Positions 7,028-15,637 of a stretch of DNA of 27,381 bases are shown here, piece after piece. Location of the stretch: positions 1-27,381 of the forward strand of contig DFBH01000005.1 of NCBI GenBank assembly GCA_002366545.1, in the 5' to 3' direction. The DNA is from Candidatus Oleimmundimicrobium americanum (GTDB lineage Bacteria > Actinomycetota > Aquicultoria > UBA3085 > Oleimmundimicrobiaceae). The translations under genes were made by a program, and so were the position numbers. Under the pieces are notes generated by a model that saw only the letters and a list, made by a program, of their open reading frames with translations, made no database searches and had not been told where the DNA came from. Position 1 is the stretch's first letter, and every line of letters begins with the position of its first letter.

Positions 7028-7949
7028 CCTCAAACTCTCCCAATATGATAATTTCCGGTTCTAATAAAATTCTCTTTCTTCCGTAAACACGGCGTCTAAC
7101 TTCTCCAATCAACGAATAAATATCTTGGGCTTTAGCGTTTCCCAAATTTACTATAAAATTACCGTGCTTGGAAGACACTTGGGCGCCTCCAATAGTTAAC
7201 CCCTTACATCCAACCTCGTCAATAACCTTACCGGAAGAAATGCCCGAAACATTTTTAAAAATACTGCCGGCGGTAGGATACTCAAATGGTTGAACTTCTT
7301 TTCTTCTTCTAAAATATCGTTCCATTAAAAAACGAATTCTATCGGGGTCACCTGGCTCCAATCTTGTCATCGCTTCCACTATAATTCCATACGACAAAAG
7401 AGAGCTTGTCCTATAGCCAAAACCCAGTTCTGTTTTGTTTAAAACCCGAAGTTCGCAGTTAGGGGTATAAACAGTAACCGTGTTAACAATATTAGCCATG
7501 CAGCCACCGTGAGCCCCCGCATTCATAACTAAAGCACCACCCAAACTCCCGGGTATACCAACCGCAAAAGCGAAACCCTTCAAAGAATTTTTCCACGCAA
7601 CTTGTGAAAGAGTCGAAAGAGCTGCTGCCGCACCGGTTTGTATATAACGACCATCTACTGAAATTTTTTTAAAATTGGGACCGAGTTCAATGGCTATTCC
7701 CTTAAATCCCTTATCAGACACCAAAATATTTGAACCTTTGCCTAACACAAAATAGGGAATCCTATATCTTTCAACTATTTGGAATAACAATCTCAAATCG
7801 CTTATTGTGTCTGCAGTTGCAAGGATTGAGGCGGGACCTCCTACCCTAAAGGTTACACGTTTTGCTAAAGAAACGTCTCGAAAAACCCTCCCACTCATCT
7901 TCCTGCTTAACCCAACAAACGCTTTTTCTATGACGCGTTCCTCGTTCAA
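7008..7949 (-). CDS. murB: UDP-N-acetylenolpyruvoylglucosamine reductase MurB
   Basis: An FAD enzyme that reduces UDP-GlcNAc-enolpyruvate to UDP-MurNAc, the second committed step of peptidoglycan synthesis. The FAD-binding part shows TFRVGGPA, PYFVLGKGSNILVSDKGFKG and GIPGSLGGALVMNAGAHGG. The catalytic region has FGYRTSSL, the serine motif PTAGSIFKN and the late Glu in LLEPEIIILG. The lack of a C-terminal extension and the 313-residue length fit the type II MurB of Gram-positive bacteria. It starts at TTG with a TTGA overlap on the murC stop, and GAGGTGA lies 5-6 nt before it. The murC-murB-ftsQ order is shared by many Terrabacteria. Confidence 0.97.
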   Translation of the reverse strand: MNEERVIEKAFVGLSRKMSGRVFRDVSLAKRVTFRVGGPASILATADTISDLRLLFQIVERYRIPYFVLGKGSNILVSDKGFKGIAIELGPNFKKISVDGRYIQTGAAAALSTLSQVAWKNSLKGFAFAVGIPGSLGGALVMNAGAHGGCMANIVNTVTVYTPNCELRVLNKTELGFGYRTSSLLSYGIIVEAMTRLEPGDPDRIRFLMERYFRRRKEVQPFEYPTAGSIFKNVSGISSGKVIDEVGCKGLTIGGAQVSSKHGNFIVNLGNAKAQDIYSLIGEVRRRVYGRKRILLEPEIIILGEFEDEQRNS

Positions 7950-9361
7950 TTATTCACCTCAGCAAATCGACTTTTATTTGTAAATGAAGAAAGAAAATCC
8001 TCACCCACAACATGAATATCACCCGCGCCCATTGTCAAAACCAAATCTCTTTCTTCAACAAGTTTACAAAGGAAATCTTTTATGTCAGCTTTTTTGGGTA
8101 AATAAACTGCATTTGCGCGCGGGCAACCCTCCAAGATAGAGTCCAAAATAAGCTTCCCGCTAATCCCGGGCTCGGGCATCTCTCCGGCACCATAAATATC
8201 AGTTATTATAACCATATCGGCTTGGTTAAAAGAATTTCCAAAATCTTTGGCCAAAAATTTAGTTCTTGAATATCTGTGGGGCTGAAAAACACAAATAATC
8301 CTTCCCCATTCACCTTGTCTTGCTGCATTCAAAGTAACTTTAACTTCCGAGGGGTGATGTGCGTAATCATCTACAACCGTTACCTCTGAGGACTTACCAA
8401 TAAACTGAAATCTTCTTTTAACACCATTAAATTCGCCCAGTGCACCCGTCATATTTGAAAACTTAATGCCAACCAAATCCCCAACTGCAATTGCAGCGAG
8501 AGAATTACAAATATTGTGACGACCGGGAATTTTTAAACTTACACTGCCTCCTTTTTTCTTCTTTGCGAAGGCATCAAAGGAACTGCCGAATGAATTAAAA
8601 CTTAAATTTTTAGCCTGATAGTCATTTCCATCTTCAAATCCATAGGTAACACACTTTATTTGACTACAAGCAGGGTCACTCTTAATTTTTTCTATAAACT
8701 TTTTATTTGTGGGATGGTCTCCATTAATAATGAGACGTCCATCAGGAGGGAGTAACTTAACAAACTTCAAAAAAATGGACTCAATATTTTTTAGAGATTT
8801 GAAATAATCTAAATGATCTTCTTCAATATTGGTAATTACTATTGTGTCCGGTTTTAAATAAAGGAAAGAACCATCGCTCTCATCTGCTTCGGCAATAAAG
8901 AAATTACCTGTTCCATATTTTGCGTTGCTTCCAATATCGTTTAGTTCCCCCCCTATTAAAAAAGTGGGTTTCAAACCATTTTTTTCAAACATGCATGAAA
9001 GAAGAGATGTAGTTGTCGTCTTTCCATGGGTCCCCGCAACAAGTATGCCGACTTTCCTTTCGCCCAACTTCGATAACATCTCTGCTCGTTTGAGAACAAG
9101 GATGCCTTTTTCTTTTGCGAACTTCAACTCCGAATTGTTTTCCTTTATGGCAGATGAAACCACAACCACATCTGTCGAATTTAAATTTTCAGGGCTATGA
9201 CCAATTGTTATAGACGCACCTTGTTTTTTTAAACTCAAGGTATTGCGTGATTCTTTAATGTCTGAGCCGGAAACATAATAACCCATCTCCAAGAGAACTT
9301 TTGCAATGCCGCTCATTCCGGCTCCGCCGATTCCAATAAAATGTATCCTTTTGTAATCCAT
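7946..9361 (-). CDS. murC: UDP-N-acetylmuramate--L-alanine ligase MurC
   Basis: Adds L-Ala to UDP-MurNAc using ATP in the cytoplasm, the first amino-acid ligation. The N-terminal nucleotide fold begins HFIGIGGAGMSGIAKVLLEMGY. The central domain has the ATP loop GTHGKTTTTSLL, EADESDGSFLYLKPD and NIEEDHLDYF. The C-terminal domain has VDDYAHHPSEV and FQPHRYSRT, the MurC hallmarks. Its 471 residues are normal. It starts at ATG with AAGGAAGG upstream and overlaps murB by 4 nt. A 175-nt spacer separates it from murG, unusual in this tightly packed part of the operon. Confidence 0.98.
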   Translation of the reverse strand: MDYKRIHFIGIGGAGMSGIAKVLLEMGYYVSGSDIKESRNTLSLKKQGASITIGHSPENLNSTDVVVVSSAIKENNSELKFAKEKGILVLKRAEMLSKLGERKVGILVAGTHGKTTTTSLLSCMFEKNGLKPTFLIGGELNDIGSNAKYGTGNFFIAEADESDGSFLYLKPDTIVITNIEEDHLDYFKSLKNIESIFLKFVKLLPPDGRLIINGDHPTNKKFIEKIKSDPACSQIKCVTYGFEDGNDYQAKNLSFNSFGSSFDAFAKKKKGGSVSLKIPGRHNICNSLAAIAVGDLVGIKFSNMTGALGEFNGVKRRFQFIGKSSEVTVVDDYAHHPSEVKVTLNAARQGEWGRIICVFQPHRYSRTKFLAKDFGNSFNQADMVIITDIYGAGEMPEPGISGKLILDSILEGCPRANAVYLPKKADIKDFLCKLVEERDLVLTMGAGDIHVVGEDFLSSFTNKSRFAEVNN

Positions 9362-9536
9362 AACCTTCCTTTTTCTTAGTCTTTAGCCTTCTTGAAAGTT
9401 GTTAGTCTGTTGGCTTGCTTGCTTTCCCAACTCTAAGCTCTATGCTCCATCAGTCGGTAGTGGGGATCATATTAGTTTGCTGGTTTGCTGGTTTTTCCCT
9501 TTACCCGTTACCCTATACCCTTCTTTTCCTTGCTCT
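9362..9536. other. non-coding spacer with word-like repeats between murG and murC
   Basis: This gap interrupts the otherwise compact operon. It consists of short repeated words, such as TTTGCTGG twice around 9475-9495 and GCTTGCTTGC at 9413-9422, and includes ACCCTATACCC (9510-9520), whose reverse complement recurs at 24358-24368. I see no protein or known RNA. Confidence 0.5.
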
Positions 9537-10640
9537 CTACTCTTTTGCCAAACCTTTTATCAATTTTGCCAATTCAAAAGCAGCTTCCGGCTTTCCAAAT
9601 TTAAAAGAATTTTTTTTCATGTCGGCCAGTACCCTATTATCAAAAATTAGGTCGATTACCAAATTAAAAACGGCAACACCATTTAAATCTTTATCTAAAA
9701 TCAGCCGAGCAGCTCCCTTCTGTTCCAAAATACGAGCATTTTTTTCCTGATGTCCGCCCGTAGCGTAAGGATAAGGAACCAAAATTGAAGGAATTCCCCT
9801 CGCCGTAATTTCGCCTATCGTGGTTGCTCCCGCGCGGCAAAGGACCAAGTCTGAAATTTCATAAGCTTTATCGATATTATCAAGATAAGCGTAACAACTA
9901 TATAACAATTTATCCTGGGGTTTTTCCTTGCTCTTTATGTCATTAGAAATTTTTCTGAAATTCATCTTACCTGTAACGTGAATTATCTGCAAATTGTCGA
10001 AATTTCTAAATTTATCGTAAGCTTCAAATAGAGACTCATTGATACGTGCTGACCCTTGGCTACCTCCAAAAACTAAAAGATTTTTTCTTTTTGGCTCAAC
10101 GGAAAAAACATTTGAGCTCTCTTTTTGATTTGACTTTAAAATTTTCTTCCTTACAGGATTTCCTGTTATCACACAATTTCTTTTAAAAAACTTTTTCGAG
10201 GTGGGAAAGGACACAGCAACAACATCTACCCATTTCCCCAATACTTTGTTAACCAACCCGGGTACAGAATTTTGTTCATGAACAATCGTGGGAATCCTAA
10301 ATAAAATTGCCATACTAACCAGCGGCGCGCTTACATATCCACCGGTGCCTACAACAACATCGGGTCGAAAACTTCGTAAAATTTTAATGGATTTAAAACA
10401 TGCTCCGAAAAAAATAAAAAAGGTTGCTAAAACATCAAGTGAAATTTTTCTCTTAAACCCTCTAATATTTATCGTTTCAAAAAGATGCCCTGCCTGAGGA
10501 ACAACCGTGGCTTCTAAGCCCTTTTTTGTCCCAACAAATAAAATATCGGATTCCGGGTCAAGTTTCTTTATTTCCTCAGCTATCGCTAACCCAGGGTAAA
10601 CATGCCCCGCTGTTCCTCCCCCAGTTATAATAACTTTCAC
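9537..10640 (-). CDS. murG: UDP-GlcNAc:lipid I GlcNAc transferase MurG
   Basis: A GT28 glycosyltransferase at the inner membrane face that converts lipid I to lipid II. The N-domain has the glycine loop ITGGGTAGHVYPGLAIAEEI and VVGTGGYVSAP, then HEQNSVPGLVNKVLGKW. The C-domain has VFGGSQGSARIN and the UDP-GlcNAc-binding region CRAGATTIGEITARGIPSI followed by PYPYATGGHQEKNA. I chose GTG 10640, directly before KVIITGGGTAGH and 1 nt after the ftsW stop, with GGGGG just upstream. The longer reading from 10682 would add 14 residues unlike the family. Length from GTG is 367 residues. Confidence 0.96.
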   Translation of the reverse strand: MKVIITGGGTAGHVYPGLAIAEEIKKLDPESDILFVGTKKGLEATVVPQAGHLFETINIRGFKRKISLDVLATFFIFFGACFKSIKILRSFRPDVVVGTGGYVSAPLVSMAILFRIPTIVHEQNSVPGLVNKVLGKWVDVVAVSFPTSKKFFKRNCVITGNPVRKKILKSNQKESSNVFSVEPKRKNLLVFGGSQGSARINESLFEAYDKFRNFDNLQIIHVTGKMNFRKISNDIKSKEKPQDKLLYSCYAYLDNIDKAYEISDLVLCRAGATTIGEITARGIPSILVPYPYATGGHQEKNARILEQKGAARLILDKDLNGVAVFNLVIDLIFDNRVLADMKKNSFKFGKPEAAFELAKLIKGLAKE

Positions 10641-10641
10641 T

Positions 10642-11766
10642 CTAAACCCCCGAAAAAGATGTTCTCTTTGATGATTTTGCAATGTTTAGCAAAACACCGA
10701 CACCACATAGGTTCGCCAAAAGAGATGAACCGCCAAAACTTAAAAAAGGAAGCGACACACCCGTAATCGGCAAAAGACCCGTAACCCCACACATATTTAT
10801 AATAACCTGAAAAGCGATTACGCAAATTATTCCACATCCTAACAATTTCCCAAAATTATTTCTTGATCTAAATGATATTGTTAAACCAACAACAATTAAC
10901 GCCACAAATAATAAAACGATGGAAAGGGTGCCCAATAAACCAACTTCCTCGCCAATTATTGCAAATATAAAGTCCGTATGCGCCTCAGGAAGATATAAAA
11001 ACTTTTGTCGGCTCATCCCCAACCCAATCCCGGTTAATCCACCTGAACCAAATGCAATCAATGATTGAATAATATGGAACCCTGTGCCTCTTGGATCTTT
11101 CCAGGGATTTAAAAAAGCGGTAAATCTTCTTAGTCGATAAGGTTCAGTGAAAATAAATATGGCTATTGAAAGCAAACCGAACATTCCCAAACCTACTAAA
11201 TGACGCAATTTTGCGCCGCCTAAAAACATAAGAAAAAAAACAGTCGAACAAATAATTAATATAGCTCCCAGATGTGGCTGTAAAATTATTAAAACAACCA
11301 TTATCCCAATCGCCGGCACGATGGGAATTATTAACTCCGAAAATTTTTTAATCCTGCTGCTTTTTTTTGATAGGATATCGGCCACGTATAAAACCGTTGC
11401 TAACTTTGCAAACTCTGAAGGTTGAAATGTAAAACCTCCGATAAAAAGCCATCTGCTTGCGCCTCCGGCCGATTGCCCTATTCCGGGAATTAAAACTAAA
11501 AAAAGAGCAACTACAGATATAACAATACTCGCTAAAGAAAACTTCCTTAAAAAACGATAATCCAAGCCCGCAAATAAAGCCATTCCCATCAAACCAACTA
11601 AAATTGACAAAAGCTGCCGTTTAAAATAGTAACAACTATCCCCCGTTTTTGAAAAAGCCATAACAGAGCTCGCATTTAAGACCATAACCGCCCCAATGAA
11701 AAGAAGAACCAGGGTTGTTCCTAAAAGAAGCCAAGATAACCTCAGATTAATTCTTCTTCGAGCCAT
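10642..11766 (-). CDS. ftsW: septal peptidoglycan glycosyltransferase FtsW
   Basis: A SEDS-family polytopic membrane protein that polymerises lipid II at the septum together with the transpeptidase FtsI. About ten hydrophobic segments are visible. Family motifs include FQPSEFAKLATVLYVAD, the loop following QPHLGA, GRGTG-like PRGTGFHIIQSLIAFGSGG, EAHTDFIFAIIGEE and the C-terminal GVSLPFLSFGGSSLLANL. At 374 residues it is typical for FtsW/RodA. ATG 11766 lies 8 nt after AAGGA and is preferred; ATG 11772 is almost on top of it. It overlaps the murD end by about 20 nt. Its dcw position marks it as FtsW, not RodA. Confidence 0.96.
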   Translation of the reverse strand: MARRRINLRLSWLLLGTTLVLLFIGAVMVLNASSVMAFSKTGDSCYYFKRQLLSILVGLMGMALFAGLDYRFLRKFSLASIVISVVALFLVLIPGIGQSAGGASRWLFIGGFTFQPSEFAKLATVLYVADILSKKSSRIKKFSELIIPIVPAIGIMVVLIILQPHLGAILIICSTVFFLMFLGGAKLRHLVGLGMFGLLSIAIFIFTEPYRLRRFTAFLNPWKDPRGTGFHIIQSLIAFGSGGLTGIGLGMSRQKFLYLPEAHTDFIFAIIGEEVGLLGTLSIVLLFVALIVVGLTISFRSRNNFGKLLGCGIICVIAFQVIINMCGVTGLLPITGVSLPFLSFGGSSLLANLCGVGVLLNIAKSSKRTSFSGV

Positions 11767-13141
11767 AAGCATCTTCCTTTATCTTTAAAACAACCTTTTT
11801 AAAAGCTTCTCCTCTCTCCTTGTAGTTAGAAAACATATCAAAACTAGCACAAGCTGGAGAAAGAAGAACAACGTCCCCGACCTTTGAAGTCTCAAAAGCC
11901 ATCATAACAGCATCAGCCAAAGAAGGGCTGCCTTTAACCGGTATATTTAAATTTATAAATGAGGATTTTATCTCATTTGCCGCTTCACCAAAAACAATCG
12001 CGGCCTTTACTTTATCTTTGGAGGCCTCAGCAACACTTTGAAAACTGTTTTTCTTGTTGCGACCACCCGCAAGCAAAATTATAGGTTTATCAAAAGCCGT
12101 TAACGCCTTAATTACCGCATCCGGATTCGTTGCCTTTGAATCATTATAAAACTCAATTCCATCAATGGTTGCAACGTACTCGACTCTATGCTTTAATCCT
12201 TTAAAGTTAAAAAGCGTCTCCCTTGCAAAATCCAATGGCACACCGCCAATCAAAGAAGCGGCTACAGCAGCCATAGCATTATCTAAATTGTGTTCACCTT
12301 TTATCTTTAACTTATCCACCCCGCAAATTTCTTTACTGATTCCCTTACTGTTAAAAAAAATTTTCCCGGATTTAATAAAAATTCCGGTATCAAATTCATT
12401 TGACTTACTAAAAGGAATAACTTTTCCCTTTATCGAGGAAGCAAAATTCCGCGTGATGGGATCATCGTAATTTAAAATCGCATAATCTTCTTTGGTCTGA
12501 TTTAAAAATATCCTACCCTTTGCTTCAGCATAATCATCAATATCGGCATAACGATCGAGATGATCGTCTGTTATGTTCAAAAGAATGCTAATGCGCGGGC
12601 GAAATTTCACAATATTCTCAAGCTGAAAACTACTGAGCTCTACAACAAATTTTGTGTCTGAAGAAACATTCTCAAGATTGCTCACCAACGGATTTCCTAT
12701 ATTGCCTCCCACAACGGTAGGAAAACTTTTCTTATACATCTCGCCAATTAAAGTGGCGGTAGTTGTTTTACCATTGGTTCCCGTAATGCCAACAATAAAC
12801 GGACTGGGGCCGGCAAGCCGATAAGCAAGTTCCACCTCGCTCCATATCGGAACTTCAAGCTCTCTCGCTCTTTTAAATAAAGATATATCACTTGGCACGC
12901 CGGGACTGATAACAATAAGCTCTTTATCTTCTGCATAACTTGGTGGTTGCGAACCAATATGAGTGGAAATACCTTGTTGTTGAAGTTCTGTAGCTTTTAA
13001 TCTTAATGACCGATTATCGGCACAATCCACTACCAAAACTTTTGCGCCTAAAGAATTTAGCTTTTCAGCAGCGGCGATACCACTCCGTGCCATTCCCAAG
13101 ATTAAAACATTTTTATCTTTAAAATTCACAAAGCTCTCCAT
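11747..13141 (-). CDS. murD: UDP-N-acetylmuramoyl-L-alanine--D-glutamate ligase MurD
   Basis: Adds D-Glu to UDP-MurNAc-L-Ala. It begins FKDKNVLILGMARSGIAAAEKL, has the ATP loop GITGTNGKTTTATLIGEM, the central TDDHLDRY and the C-terminal NDSKATNPDAVIKAL, AGGRNKK and LSPACASFDMFSNYKERGE. ATG 13141 gives 464 residues. GTG 13129 is another possible start, with GGAG 6 nt upstream. Reading back to 13231 would run into mraY in a different frame and adds a non-homologous leader. The gap to mraY is 26 nt. Confidence 0.96.
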   Translation of the reverse strand: MESFVNFKDKNVLILGMARSGIAAAEKLNSLGAKVLVVDCADNRSLRLKATELQQQGISTHIGSQPPSYAEDKELIVISPGVPSDISLFKRARELEVPIWSEVELAYRLAGPSPFIVGITGTNGKTTTATLIGEMYKKSFPTVVGGNIGNPLVSNLENVSSDTKFVVELSSFQLENIVKFRPRISILLNITDDHLDRYADIDDYAEAKGRIFLNQTKEDYAILNYDDPITRNFASSIKGKVIPFSKSNEFDTGIFIKSGKIFFNSKGISKEICGVDKLKIKGEHNLDNAMAAVAASLIGGVPLDFARETLFNFKGLKHRVEYVATIDGIEFYNDSKATNPDAVIKALTAFDKPIILLAGGRNKKNSFQSVAEASKDKVKAAIVFGEAANEIKSSFINLNIPVKGSPSLADAVMMAFETSKVGDVVLLSPACASFDMFSNYKERGEAFKKVVLKIKEDAYGSKKN

Positions 13142-13167
13142 CCTTAAACACAATTTGTTTTGCGCCG

Positions 13168-14229
13168 CTAAGCTGCCGACATAAAATAAAAGGAAAAACC
13201 CATACCGGCAAGAATACCGGTAACTATCCAAAATCTAATCATAATTTTTGTTTCAGACCAACCGAGCATTTCAAAGTGATGATGAATGGGAGCCATTTTA
13301 AATGCTCTTTTTCCGAAACAGCGGAAACATACTACTTGAGCTATGACAGAAAGACCTTCAATAACATAAATTCCACCTATTAAAATCAACAACAACTCAG
13401 TTTTTGTTAAAATTGCCATTGCGGCAATGACTCCACCCAACCCCAGGGAGCCGGTATCGCCCATAAAGATGTCGGCAGGGTAAGAATTGTACCACAAGAA
13501 TCCGATACAAGCTCCACCAACTGCAGCACAAAGAATTGCCAGGCTTAAATGATCCTGTCGAAAAACGATTCCGGCATACGCCAACATAATTATAGTTACA
13601 GTGCCGGCGGCAAGACCATCTAAACCATCAGTCAAATTAACGGTGTTCGAGGTACCGGCGATAATCAAAAACAAAAACCCAAGATAGAGCCAAGGAATTA
13701 AAACCTTCGTTCCGCCGAGCATTAAATTAAACGAAAGGCTCCCAAAGGGAATGCTTAGACTTGTAAACGGCAAATTTACATTTGTTGATATTCCAATGCA
13801 GTTCACAGCGAACAATCCAAATATTAACGTAATTAAAAATTCCAAAATAAGCTTTGTTCTGGCTTTAACTCCAAGAGATCGCGCCTTAACCACTTTAAGA
13901 TAATCATCAATAAAACCAATTAACCCACACGAAAACATCAAAAAGATGGCTGAGACACTGAGATTGTCCGTGCGGGAAAAAACCAAAAATGAAAATACTA
14001 CGGTAAGCAATATAACCAATCCCCCCATGGTCGGGGTCCCGCGCTTAATCAGGTGATTTTGTGGCCCATCCGCACGAATTTCCTGTCCGATATTCTTAGT
14101 TCGAGAAAGTTTTATCCATAAAGGAGTCAACGCGCCGGAAACAACCAAAGCAAAAACAGCTGTAATAAAAATTTGATATGTGGGAAATCTTTCAATATTG
14201 AATATGTTTGAAAATATACGGATTAACAT
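13168..14229 (-). CDS. mraY: phospho-MurNAc-pentapeptide transferase MraY
   Basis: An integral membrane enzyme that transfers phospho-MurNAc-pentapeptide to undecaprenyl phosphate, making lipid I. The 353 residues contain about ten membrane helices. Diagnostic motifs are QEIRADGPQNHLIKRGTPTMGG (key GTPTMGG), FIDDYLKV with its aspartates, NLTDGLDGLAAG, FMGDTGSLGLGG and the C-terminal histidine loop APIHHHFEMLGWSE. It starts at ATG 14229 with GAGGT 6 nt upstream, overlapping the murF stop region. The order murE-murF-mraY-murD-ftsW is the standard dcw order. Confidence 0.98.
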   Translation of the reverse strand: MLIRIFSNIFNIERFPTYQIFITAVFALVVSGALTPLWIKLSRTKNIGQEIRADGPQNHLIKRGTPTMGGLVILLTVVFSFLVFSRTDNLSVSAIFLMFSCGLIGFIDDYLKVVKARSLGVKARTKLILEFLITLIFGLFAVNCIGISTNVNLPFTSLSIPFGSLSFNLMLGGTKVLIPWLYLGFLFLIIAGTSNTVNLTDGLDGLAAGTVTIIMLAYAGIVFRQDHLSLAILCAAVGGACIGFLWYNSYPADIFMGDTGSLGLGGVIAAMAILTKTELLLILIGGIYVIEGLSVIAQVVCFRCFGKRAFKMAPIHHHFEMLGWSETKIMIRFWIVTGILAGMGFSFYFMSAA

Positions 14230-14236
14230 TTCTACC

Positions 14237-15637
14237 TCAACTAATCGAGTAAACTAAATTTTCCAATTTCATAATTCTAGAGCCTTTAAATAAAATAATA
14301 TCGCCTGATTTGATAACCTTTTTAATTTTTTGTTCAGCATCTTTAAGATTACTGCAAATAAAAATGTTTTTTGTATCCACACCTTTCTCAATTGCTCCTT
14401 GTGCAATCTGCTTGGCCTTTTCTCCAACAACAAACAATAAGTCTACACCATTCTTTTTAACAAGAGCCCCGACATCCCGGTGTGAAACTGTAGAAATTTT
14501 TCCAAGTTCAGCCATATCGCCTAAAACAGCAATTTTTCTTCCTTCCCCTTCGATATCTTTTAACGTCTCAAGCGATGCTTGCATCGAATCCGGGTTGGCA
14601 TTATAAGCATCGTTAATAATTGTAACACCTTCGGAATTTTCGAAAACCTGCATACGCATCTCTGTTATCGTACAACTTTCAAGTCCCTCTTTTATATCGC
14701 GCAGGGACAATCCCAATTTAATTGCCACCGCTGCCGCTGCCAACAAATTACAAACATTATGCCTACCTGAAAATGGAAAATTTACAAAAATTGAATCTCC
14801 GTTTGAAATAATTTTAAAAGAAGGGCAACCGTTGGCGCTTACGCTTATATTTTCGGCTCTTACATTTGCTTCATTGGAAAAACCGTAGATAACTATCTTG
14901 GCTGATGTCATTGCCTTGAATTTATCCGTCCAAAAATCATCATGATTTAATACTACTGTTCCATTAGACGAAATAGATTTAATAAGCTCAGCCTTTGTCT
15001 CTGCAATTGCTTCTTCCGAGTTTAATAATTCAAAGTGGGTTTTGCCTATATTTGTTATAATGCCCATGGTAGGTAATGCGATATCACAAAGCTCTGAAAT
15101 TTGGCCCTTCCCTCTCATTCCCATCTCCAAAATTACAATATCGGTATTTGGAGTTGCTTTTAAAATGGTTAAGGGAACTCCTATTTCGTTGTTATAACTC
15201 TTTTCCGTGCAAACCACAGAAAATTTTTTCCTTAAAATACTGTTTAATATATCCTTGGTGGTTGTTTTTCCTGTACTTCCCGTTATACCTATAACCTGAA
15301 GGTCAAGTTTTCTGCGAACCAACCCGGCAATTGACTGTAAGGCTTTTAGAGCATTTTCAACCTTTATAATCACAAAGTCTTTAGAAACACTTTCAATTTT
15401 CGATTTAATCTCTTCGTCCCACCGTTCAGTGAAAATTCCTGAAGCTCCCTTTTTTATTGCGTCACCAATAAAATCGTGGCCGTCAAAATGTTCTCCTTTA
15501 AGCGGAACAAAAAAATCGTTTCTTTTCAATGAGCGAGTATCCGTGCAAATTGATGAAATTGCAAAGTCTTTGGGGCCGGATATAAGTTCTCCCGATGGCA
15601 ATATAGATATCAGCTCAGATGCAATTATTTTGAGCAT
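14237..15637 (-). CDS. murF: UDP-MurNAc-tripeptide--D-Ala-D-Ala ligase MurF
   Basis: Adds D-Ala-D-Ala to the tripeptide, completing the UDP-MurNAc-pentapeptide. The N-domain has ICTDTRSLKRNDFFVPLKG and FDGHDFI, the central domain VIGITGSTGKTTTKDIL, NNEIGVPLT, EMGMRGKGQI and TNIGKTHFE, and the C-domain INDAYNANPDSMQASLETL and AVLGDMAELG. Its 466 residues are normal. It overlaps murE by 13 nt, which suggests translational coupling. Confidence 0.97.
   Translation of the reverse strand: MLKIIASELISILPSGELISGPKDFAISSICTDTRSLKRNDFFVPLKGEHFDGHDFIGDAIKKGASGIFTERWDEEIKSKIESVSKDFVIIKVENALKALQSIAGLVRRKLDLQVIGITGSTGKTTTKDILNSILRKKFSVVCTEKSYNNEIGVPLTILKATPNTDIVILEMGMRGKGQISELCDIALPTMGIITNIGKTHFELLNSEEAIAETKAELIKSISSNGTVVLNHDDFWTDKFKAMTSAKIVIYGFSNEANVRAENISVSANGCPSFKIISNGDSIFVNFPFSGRHNVCNLLAAAAVAIKLGLSLRDIKEGLESCTITEMRMQVFENSEGVTIINDAYNANPDSMQASLETLKDIEGEGRKIAVLGDMAELGKISTVSHRDVGALVKKNGVDLLFVVGEKAKQIAQGAIEKGVDTKNIFICSNLKDAEQKIKKVIKSGDIILFKGSRIMKLENLVYSIS

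Noticed and set aside
13142..13231. Longer murD start at 13231
   Set aside because: The extra 30 residues overlap the mraY 3' end and precede the normal family start without similarity.
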